Assembly (NCBI RefSeq): GCF_000613725.1
Contig: NZ_BAJN01000013.1
Coordinates: forward strand, 1 to 64,000
DNA: 64,000 nucleotides
Origin: Hoylesella pleuritidis JCM 14110
GTDB lineage: Bacteria; Bacteroidota; Bacteroidia; Bacteroidales; Bacteroidaceae
Reading direction: 5' to 3'
The notes below the pieces were generated by a model. The model searched no databases, was not told the DNA's origin, and saw only the letters and a program-made list of their open reading frames with translations. Below are positions 47,403 through 54,046 of the stretch, piece by piece. Each line of letters begins with the position of its first letter. Position 1 is the first letter of the stretch. A program made the translations under genes and the position numbers.

Positions 47403-48137
47403 CTATCCCTTTTGGTTTGTCAAACGCATTTTCCGCCACATCCGGTTGGGGATGAGTCGCCAGAAAAAGACCAGAATGCGATAACGCCAGTCGATGATAC
47501 AAACGTGTCGCCGCGCGGCCAACGCACGAACGATGTACCGGGCTACACGCGTTTTGTCCATTAAAAGCGGATAACGATCGCCCGTCAACAACGGCGTGTC
47601 TACAAATCCGGGGCGAATATCAGTGAAAGAAAGATTCAGTTTTCTACTGATAGACAGTTGTTCCAAAGCTTGAATATAAGTGTTTTGGAATGCTTTCGTT
47701 GCACTGTAAGCCGCCACCGGGCCCAGACCTTTCGTCCCTGCGATAGAAGAAATAACGGCGATATGCCCTCCTCCGTGGGCAACCATATAACCGAAAGCTG
47801 CGTCTACCATACGAGTGAAGCCCAAGGCATTGGTCTCCACGATGCGCATTTCAATATCTGCATCTACCGTTCTGTTTTGTTGACCAATTCCCGATGCGTG
47901 AAAATACAGATCCATTCCGCCCAACCGATCGACCAAAGATTGCAATTCAGTTGTTGCTCCATTGTCGGTAATGTCTATCCGTGCAGTTTCTACTTGCTCA
48001 GGAAAAGCATTCTTAATCTCCCTCAGCACCTCTATGCGACGCGCTGCAATGCTGACGCGCCAGCCATCAGCCAGCAAGAGCATCGCCACTTCGCGTCCGA
48101 TACCCGATGACGCGCCTATGATTATTGCCCGTTTCAT
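47403..48137 (-). CDS. SDR-family NAD(P)-dependent oxidoreductase
   Basis: Classical short-chain dehydrogenase of 244 residues from ATG 48137. Motifs: GASSGIG (residues 8-14), Ser130/131, Tyr144 and Lys148 (YSATK). The C-terminus is basic and membrane-affine (YRILVFFWRLIPNRMWRKMR), as in some membrane-associated SDRs. A longer frame to 48215 exists, but would place the start upstream of the likely promoter. Substrate is unknown. It is divergent from sppA and convergent with the stress trio. Confidence 0.9.
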   Translation of the reverse strand: MKRAIIIGASSGIGREVAMLLLADGWRVSIAARRIEVLREIKNAFPEQVETARIDITDNGATTELQSLVDRLGGMDLYFHASGIGQQNRTVDADIEMRIVETNALGFTRMVDAAFGYMVAHGGGHIAVISSIAGTKGLGPVAAYSATKAFQNTYIQALEQLSISRKLNLSFTDIRPGFVDTPLLTGDRYPLLMDKTRVARYIVRALAARRHVCIIDWRYRILVFFWRLIPNRMWRKMRLTNQKG

Positions 48138-48142
48138 AGCTG

Positions 48143-48150
48143 CAAATATA
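48143..48150 (-). promoter_or_regulatory. Candidate -7 element for the SDR gene
   Basis: Reverse-strand TATATTTG ends 5 bp before ATG 48137, which would make the transcript leaderless or nearly so. If the true start is an in-frame ATG further upstream, this match is coincidental. Confidence 0.4.
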
Positions 48151-48224
48151 CTTAATTTCATCCACATATTCACCGAAAAGATAAAAAAGATAAAGTATAA
48201 ACTGTTAGTTATCATTTATTTTAC

Positions 48225-48232
48225 TATCTTTG
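48225..48232 (+). promoter_or_regulatory. Candidate -7 element for sppA
   Basis: TATCTTTG followed by CAGC, 29 bp before ATG 48261. It supports 48261 over ATG 48246, which would have almost no leader. Confidence 0.55.
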
Positions 48233-48260
48233 CAGCAACAACTTAATGCGTCTCTATCGT

Positions 48261-50030
48261 ATGAAAGATTTTTTTAAGCACACGCTTGCAACAATCGCAG
48301 GTTTATTTATTTTCTCAATCATCGTCATAATCATCGGCGTGATGAGTTTGGTAGGTATGGTTTCAGCCGGTGAAGCCACTAAAACCGTTGCGGATAAGTC
48401 GGTTCTTGTACTTAACTTATCAGGTGAATTGCAAGAGCAGTCAGAAGATAACGTTTTCCAACAGTTTGCCGGCACTCCCTTCGGTAACTTGGGATTGGAA
48501 AAGATCTTATCTGCCATTAAAAAGGCAAAAAACAATGATAAGATAAAAGGTATTTATATTGAAGCCGGCGCCTTAGGTGCAGACTTCGCCTCGTTACAGG
48601 AAATTCGCAATGCGTTGCTCGATTTCAAGAAGAGTCATAAATGGATCATTGCTTATGCAGATACATATACTCAGGGTACATATTACGTGGCTTCGGCCGC
48701 CAATGAAATTTATCTGAACCCGCAAGGGATGATTACCTGGCACGGATTGTCTGCCCAACCCATTTTTATTAAGGATCTTTTGGCCAAGGTGGGCATACGA
48801 ATGCAGGTGCTGAAAGTGGGAAAATACAAGAGTGCGACAGAGATGTTCACCGGCGATAAGATGAGCGATGCTAACCGAGAACAGACTACCGCTTATCTCA
48901 CAAGTCTTTGGAGCAATGTCTGTAAGGCTGTTTCGGAGAGTCGGAAGATCAGCATCGATTCGCTCAATACTTATGCCGACCGCCTAGTTATGTTTGAAGA
49001 TGCTCGCCAGTTAGTGAAATATAAGATGGTAGACGGTCTGCTTTACACCGACCAAATCAAGAAAAAGATAAAGCAACTTCTTCATATCGACGACGATAAA
49101 GATATCAACCAGATCAGCATCGCAGATATGTCGGGTGTCAAGGAGAAGTTGAAAGGTAAAGAAATTGCCGTCTATTACGCTTATGGAGATATTGTCGACA
49201 GTCCGATTACTGGCGGATTGCTGGGTAGTAAACACCAAATCGTAGCACAAGATGTGTGCAAAGACCTTGCCGATTTGATGGAAGACGACGACGTGAAGGC
49301 TGTAGTCATTCGCATCAATACGGGTGGCGGCAGTGCGTACGCATCTGAACAGCTGTGGCATCAGATCGAGATGCTCAAACGAAAAAAACCTGTCGTAGTG
49401 TCGATGGGTGGCGTAACAGCTTCGGGTGGCTATTATATGAGCTGCAACGCCAACTGGATCGTGGCGCAACCCACTACCATTACGGGTAGCATAGGTATCT
49501 TTGGAATAGTGCCCGACCGTAGTCAGCTGCTCACCCAAAAGTTAGGTATCAAATTTGACGAGGTAAAAACCAACCGAAACGCAACCTTCGGAACTAGTGC
49601 TCGACCAATGAACGCAGCCGAATTAGGTTATATGCAAGCCTATATAGACCGTGGTTACAAACTGTTTCGGCGTCGGGTAGCCGACGGACGACATCTGTCT
49701 ACGGCCCAAGTAGAACAAGTTGCACAGGGACATGTCTTTACCGGCGAGGCGGCCAAGCAGTTGAAGCTTATCGACCAACTCGGAGGCATCGATGCAGCAG
49801 TAGCTAAAGCCGCACAGCTTGCAAAGCTTTCAGAATATCATACCCATACTTATCCAGCACCGACAGATTGGTTTGAACAGCTGTTCAACACTTTCGGAGG
49901 CGGCAATTATCTTGATGGTAAGATGCGCGCAGCACTTGGCGACTACTACGAACCTGTGATATTGCTCAAGCAAATGAATCAATTAGACGCACTGCAAGCT
50001 CGTCTCCCGTTCTTTTTAAACATCAAATAA
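48261..50030 (+). CDS. sppA: Signal peptide peptidase SppA, 67K type
   Basis: Membrane-bound serine protease of 589 residues that degrades leftover signal peptides. An N-terminal membrane helix (GLFIFSIIVIIIGVMSLVG) is followed by two tandem protease-fold halves, as in E. coli SppA. The catalytic Lys lies in the first half (VGKYKSATEMF, Lys190) and the nucleophile Ser in the second (TASGGYYMSC, Ser388), the arrangement known for the 67K type. I start at ATG 48261 (MKDFFKHTLA). It leads an operon: lpxK follows after 2 bp. Confidence 0.94.
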   Translation: MKDFFKHTLATIAGLFIFSIIVIIIGVMSLVGMVSAGEATKTVADKSVLVLNLSGELQEQSEDNVFQQFAGTPFGNLGLEKILSAIKKAKNNDKIKGIYIEAGALGADFASLQEIRNALLDFKKSHKWIIAYADTYTQGTYYVASAANEIYLNPQGMITWHGLSAQPIFIKDLLAKVGIRMQVLKVGKYKSATEMFTGDKMSDANREQTTAYLTSLWSNVCKAVSESRKISIDSLNTYADRLVMFEDARQLVKYKMVDGLLYTDQIKKKIKQLLHIDDDKDINQISIADMSGVKEKLKGKEIAVYYAYGDIVDSPITGGLLGSKHQIVAQDVCKDLADLMEDDDVKAVVIRINTGGGSAYASEQLWHQIEMLKRKKPVVVSMGGVTASGGYYMSCNANWIVAQPTTITGSIGIFGIVPDRSQLLTQKLGIKFDEVKTNRNATFGTSARPMNAAELGYMQAYIDRGYKLFRRRVADGRHLSTAQVEQVAQGHVFTGEAAKQLKLIDQLGGIDAAVAKAAQLAKLSEYHTHTYPAPTDWFEQLFNTFGGGNYLDGKMRAALGDYYEPVILLKQMNQLDALQARLPFFLNIK

Positions 50031-50032
50031 GG

Positions 50033-51211
50033 ATGCGAACAGAGGGAGATCTCATTCGAATCAACGAATGGTTATTGCCGTTGAGTTGGCTTTACGGACT
50101 CGGAGTACGAGTTCGCAACCGACTCTTCGACTGGGGCCTGCTTAAGTCGCAAGCGTTTAATCTCCCCGTGATATCTGTCGGCAACATTACGGTCGGTGGT
50201 TCGGGGAAAACTCCTCACGTAGAATATCTCGTGCGATTGCTGAAAGATCTCACCAAGATTGCAGTCTTATCGCGGGGCTACAAGCGGCAGACGCGGGGCT
50301 ATCTGTTGGCCGATACTGACACGACAATGCGTCAAATCGGTGACGAGCCCTACCAGATGAAGAAAAAATTTCCCGATATTTATATTGCCGTTGACAAGAA
50401 GCGTACCCACGGAATACAACGACTTACAACCGATTCTGCCACCAATGACGTGGATGTTATTCTGCTTGACGACGCCTTTCAACATCGATATGTCAAACCG
50501 GGAATCAATATTCTGCTCGTGGATTACCATCGGCTGATCATCTACGATAAACTTTTACCAGCCGGAAGACTACGAGAGCCGAAAGACGGAAAGTCAAGAG
50601 CAGACTTAGTCATTATCACCAAGTGTCCCAAAGACCTCAAACCGATGGAATATCGGGTACTTGTCAAAGCGATGGATTTGTTTCCTTATCAAGAATTATT
50701 CTTTACAACGCTTGATTACGAGCCGTTGACACCGGTCTTCGGAGGCATCAAACGCACGCTCGACAGCATTATACCACAAGAGAATGTGCTGTTACTCACC
50801 GGCATTGCATCGCCCAAACAAATGATGCTCGACCTCAAACCGCATTGCAGCAACATCATCCCGATGACTTTCAAAGACCACCATCTTTTCACCGATAAAG
50901 ATGTTCAGCGTATCAACAGCACATTTGCTGCAATGCCGCTACCCAAACTTATCATTACGACTGAAAAAGATGCAGCCCGCTTAGAAACGTTGGAAGGACT
51001 GAGCGAAGAGGTTCGCAAGAGTCTCTTTGCACTTCCTATACGCATCAAATTTATGTTAGAGCAAGAGGAAAACTTCAACAACAAGATTATAAGTTATGTA
51101 CGAAAGAATTCAAGAAACAGCATCCTGGTTAAAAGAAAGGATGACGACAAGCCCCGAAACAGCCATCATTCTGGGAACAGGTTTAGGACAATTAGCTTCA
51201 GAGATAACTGA
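50033..51211 (+). CDS. lpxK: Tetraacyldisaccharide 4'-kinase
   Basis: Kinase that phosphorylates the 4' position of the lipid A precursor at the inner membrane. An N-terminal hydrophobic stretch (WLLPLSWLYGLGVRVRNRLF) and the P-loop region GNITVGGSGKTP (residues 50-61) are present, with LLDDAFQHRYVKPGINILLV and LPAGRLREP further on. The length is 392 residues. The C-terminus runs 116 bp into punA in another frame, so its last 39 or so residues share DNA with the punA start. The ending SYVRKNSRNSI looks like the normal LpxK end, so the tail beyond it may be dispensable. The start is 2 bp after sppA. Confidence 0.93.
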   Translation: MRTEGDLIRINEWLLPLSWLYGLGVRVRNRLFDWGLLKSQAFNLPVISVGNITVGGSGKTPHVEYLVRLLKDLTKIAVLSRGYKRQTRGYLLADTDTTMRQIGDEPYQMKKKFPDIYIAVDKKRTHGIQRLTTDSATNDVDVILLDDAFQHRYVKPGINILLVDYHRLIIYDKLLPAGRLREPKDGKSRADLVIITKCPKDLKPMEYRVLVKAMDLFPYQELFFTTLDYEPLTPVFGGIKRTLDSIIPQENVLLLTGIASPKQMMLDLKPHCSNIIPMTFKDHHLFTDKDVQRINSTFAAMPLPKLIITTEKDAARLETLEGLSEEVRKSLFALPIRIKFMLEQEENFNNKIISYVRKNSRNSILVKRKDDDKPRNSHHSGNRFRTISFRDN

Positions 51212-51905
51212 CTCATACGCATTCCCATATCAAGATATACCCAATTTCCCTGTTTCCACTGTCGAGGGGCACGCCGGAAAGTTGATCTTCGGCAAATTAG
51301 GCGATAAGGATATAATGGCAATGGAAGGGCGATTCCACTATTACGAGGGATACGATATGAAGCAAGTCACATTTCCCGAGCGTGTAATGTATGAGCTTGG
51401 AATCAAAACGCTTTTTGTGTCTAACGCTTCAGGCGGTATGAATCCGAACTTTAAGATCGGCGATCTGATGATCATCGACGACCACATCAACTTCTTCCCT
51501 GAACACCCTTTACGCGGAAAGAACTTCCCGACAGGACCTCGCTTCCCTGATATGCACGAAACCTACGACAAAGCTCTCATCGCGCTGGCCGATCGAATTG
51601 CCGAAGAAAAAGGAATCAGAGTTATGCACGGCATCTATATGGGTGTACAAGGGCCGACATTTGAAACGCCTGCCGAGTACAAGATGTATCACCGAATGGG
51701 GGCCGACGCTGTTGGAATGAGCACCGTTCCCGAGGTCATTGTAGCTCATCATTGCGGTATCAAGACATTCGGGATCAGTATTATCACCGATTTAGGATTA
51801 GAAGATACGCCCGTAGAAGTAAGCCACGAAGAGGTGCAAGAAGCTGCAAGCCGAGCCCAACCACTGATGACTGAGATTATGAGAGAAATGATTCGGCGCA
51901 GTTAG
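51096..51905 (+). CDS. punA: Purine-nucleoside phosphorylase, class II
   Basis: Trimeric purine-nucleoside phosphorylase of 269 residues that splits inosine and guanosine with phosphate in purine salvage. Conserved segments: AIILGTGLGQLASEI (phosphate loop), MEGRFHYYEGY, VSNASGGMNP, GVQGPTFETPAEYKM and VGMSTVPEVIVAHHCGI. The start ATG 51096 (MYERIQETASWLKE) overlaps lpxK by 116 bp but is the correct family start. It is the third gene of sppA-lpxK-punA-thiL, a gene order I know from other Bacteroidales. Confidence 0.95.
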   Translation: MYERIQETASWLKERMTTSPETAIILGTGLGQLASEITDSYAFPYQDIPNFPVSTVEGHAGKLIFGKLGDKDIMAMEGRFHYYEGYDMKQVTFPERVMYELGIKTLFVSNASGGMNPNFKIGDLMIIDDHINFFPEHPLRGKNFPTGPRFPDMHETYDKALIALADRIAEEKGIRVMHGIYMGVQGPTFETPAEYKMYHRMGADAVGMSTVPEVIVAHHCGIKTFGISIITDLGLEDTPVEVSHEEVQEAASRAQPLMTEIMREMIRRS

Positions 51906-52050
51906 AAAGTGAGTTTGTGAGTTAATAAGTTTTTAAGTTTCTTTAAGTTGTTCTCTCAATCACAAAGACTTGCAATCTTATAAACTTAAAAAGAACTCAT
52001 AAACTTACGAACTAAAAGACTTACCAACGCATAAACTTATCAACTTATAA
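51906..52050. repeat. ATAAACTTA word repeats forming a long hairpin
   Basis: ATAAACTTA occurs at 51980, 51999 and 52031, and its complement-like words (TAAGTTTTTAAGTTT) fill 51910-51950, so the spacer between punA and thiL can fold on itself. No gene. Confidence 0.55.
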
Positions 52051-52058
52051 ATTCATTA

Positions 52059-53126
52059 ATGACAGATATATCCAAACTCGGCGAATTTGGCCTCATCCAT
52101 CACCTCACCGACGACATCAAAATCAAAAATAACGCAACACGATATGGTATCGGCGACGACTGTGCCGTGCTTCATTATCCCGATAAAGAGGTGCTCGTCA
52201 CAAGCGATATGCTGATGGAAGGCGTGCATTTCGATCTCACTTACATTGATCTCCGGCATTTAGGCTATAAGTCGGCAATGGTCAACATCAGCGACATCTT
52301 TGCGATGAACGGCACGCCGAGACAACTTATTGTGAATCTAGCACTGAGCAAACGTTTTACGGTTGAGGACATGGAGGCTTTTTATTCAGGACTTCGTGCA
52401 GCGTGCAACAAATGGAATGTCGACATCGTGGGCGGCGATACAACCTCTTCCTACACCGGACTCGCTATCAGCATCACCTGCATCGGCGAAGCAGAAGCAG
52501 ATAAAATCGTTTATCGAAATGGCGCAAAAGATACCGATCTGATTTGTGTCAGCGGCGATTTAGGTGCTGCTTATATGGGGCTTCAACTATTGGAGCGAGA
52601 AAAATCGGTGTATTATCAACAGGTAAATGAGGCCCGGAAGAAGAATGATCAGCGAGCGCTCACCGCGTTGAAAGACTTCCAGCCCGACTTCGCCGGTAAA
52701 GAATACCTCCTTCAAAGACTGTTGCAGCCCGAGGCCCGAGGCGATATCATCGAGCGATTACAAACTGCCCATATTCAGCCCACGGCTATGATGGATATTT
52801 CCGATGGCCTAAGCAGCGAGCTGCTACACATCTGCAAGCAGAGTCATTGCGGTTGTCGGATATACGAAAAGAATCTCCCTATCGACTATCAGACTGCTGT
52901 AATGGCTGAAGAATTGAATTTAAACGTTACAACCTGTGCCCTAAACGGCGGCGAAGATTATGAATTACTCTTCACGGTTCCTATTGGCGACCACGAGAGA
53001 ATTGCGTCGATGAAAGACGTGAAACTCATCGGTCACATCACCCAAGAAGCTTTCGGTGCACAGCTCATCACACGAGATAATAATGAGTTTGCCCTCACAG
53101 CCCAAGGGTGGAATCCCTTGCAATAA
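52059..53126 (+). CDS. thiL: Thiamine-monophosphate kinase
   Basis: AIR-synthase-fold enzyme of 355 residues that phosphorylates thiamine monophosphate to the diphosphate cofactor. N-terminal GIGDDCAVL and LVTSDMLMEGVHFDL bind Mg-ATP; VNISDIFAMNGTPRQL, VGGDTT and MMDISDGLSSELLHI are family markers, as is NGGEDYELLFTVP. Start ATG 52059. It follows punA after 153 bp of repeats, and a strong terminator comes 30 bp after its stop. Confidence 0.94.
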   Translation: MTDISKLGEFGLIHHLTDDIKIKNNATRYGIGDDCAVLHYPDKEVLVTSDMLMEGVHFDLTYIDLRHLGYKSAMVNISDIFAMNGTPRQLIVNLALSKRFTVEDMEAFYSGLRAACNKWNVDIVGGDTTSSYTGLAISITCIGEAEADKIVYRNGAKDTDLICVSGDLGAAYMGLQLLEREKSVYYQQVNEARKKNDQRALTALKDFQPDFAGKEYLLQRLLQPEARGDIIERLQTAHIQPTAMMDISDGLSSELLHICKQSHCGCRIYEKNLPIDYQTAVMAEELNLNVTTCALNGGEDYELLFTVPIGDHERIASMKDVKLIGHITQEAFGAQLITRDNNEFALTAQGWNPLQ

Positions 53127-53155
53127 CACAGTCCCTTATCCCCTATCCTTATCAC

Positions 53156-53201
53156 ATCGCCCGAATGTCGACTGTCGCGTCTCATTCGGGCGATATTTTT
53201 A
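53156..53201 (+). terminator. Intrinsic terminator of the sppA-lpxK-punA-thiL operon
   Basis: ATCGCCCGAATG (53156-53167) pairs perfectly with CATTCGGGCGAT (53183-53194), followed by ATTTTTATT. Confidence 0.92.
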
Positions 53202-53583
53202 TTACTCAAAGATAAATATCAATCTCACAAGACCGATGGCTTGCATAAAAAAGTGTATAAAATCTGGTAGAAAAAAGTGGCATAAAAATATCAAGAGCAA
53301 TAAGATTCCTCTTCATTCCTACTATTCCGTAACATTTTACACCTTATATGTAGCAAATAAGAGGTATAGGACCACTGCCCAAGAAGTATATTAGTAGTGG
53401 GACAGAATTATAGGATTTGTCAGCATTAAATATGAGAGTACTACAAAGAAAATCGCACATCACTGTACATAATCTCCCAATTATGAATAAAATCAAGAAA
53501 GGCCATATACTGTAGACTGTTATAACATTCGCTCACATTAGTTATAAACTCCTGCCCAAAATATTCAACGTAAATAGTAAGGT

Positions 53584-53957
53584 TTATGTAAACAGGAAAC
53601 TATCTGAACACCATTTGCAATATTCCATCAGATAAACCTTCTTAGGTGTTTGTCTTATAGAATGACCACTCTTATTCGTCATCGAAAGAATTTTCACACC
53701 TATGCCTTGTGAATTCTCTGCATACAAAATAAGACCAGACAACCTGCATAGTTTCAAGGGCTATCACTAATCGGTATATTTAACGTGTACCACACATTCC
53801 ATATTTGACCACGAAAGGTGCAGGCCACCTTTTGGCAACAATCATTAACAATAGCCGTTTCCCATTTTCCAATCGAAAGACAGGATAAGCCCTTCATAGG
53901 TGAATTTCGTGTAAAATCAAATAGATAGTAATGATATACACAACCGTCTATAACCAA
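53584..53957 (-). pseudogene. Decayed GLPGLI-family protein
   Basis: Two reverse-strand frames together give a recognisable but broken GLPGLI-family protein. The first (from 53957) includes VACTFRGQIWNVWYTLNIPI and ISD, the family's FRGR-WxAWYxxxIPIS block. The second, after a one-base slip near 53755-53765, reads LKLCRLSGLILYAENSQG, the equivalent of the GLPGLI motif itself. It ends at a stop in 53584-53586. The usual stretch of about 50 residues between the N-terminal block and the FRGR block is missing, and there is no signal peptide. Further downstream (to about 53440) another frame may hold C-terminal remnants. This is a real decayed gene rather than a simple sequence error because of the deletion and multiple breaks. 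Confidence 0.7.
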
Positions 53958-53985
53958 TTACAAACTGCTAAAATATAAACGAGGA

Positions 53986-54017
53986 TTTGGTTAGTCGCAT
54001 CTTTTTAACTATATTTG
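53986..54017 (+). promoter_or_regulatory. Promoter of the S9 peptidase gene
   Basis: TTTG (53986-53989), 20 bp, TATATTTG (54010-54017), with ATG 54047 30 bp beyond. It rules out the longer in-frame start at 53987. Confidence 0.8.
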
Positions 54018-54046
54018 CAAGCATTAAAATAAAGGAAGATATTGCA

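Larger units (their letters stand above)
53127..54046. other. Intergenic region between thiL and the S9 peptidase gene
   Basis: A 920-bp gap. It holds the thiL terminator, the decayed GLPGLI gene on the reverse strand (53584-53957) and the S9 peptidase promoter. A forward open frame at 53056-53394 overlaps thiL and the terminator and is not credible. Between 53210 and 53580 I see only A/T-rich DNA and possible further remnants of the decayed gene. Confidence 0.6.

Noticed and set aside
47349-47564. Forward open frame of 71 codons before the SDR 3' end
   Set aside because: Mostly antisense to the SDR coding region; no promoter or family match.
53056-53394. Forward open frame of 112 codons overlapping the thiL end
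   Set aside because: It crosses the strong thiL terminator and overlaps conserved thiL codons in another frame.
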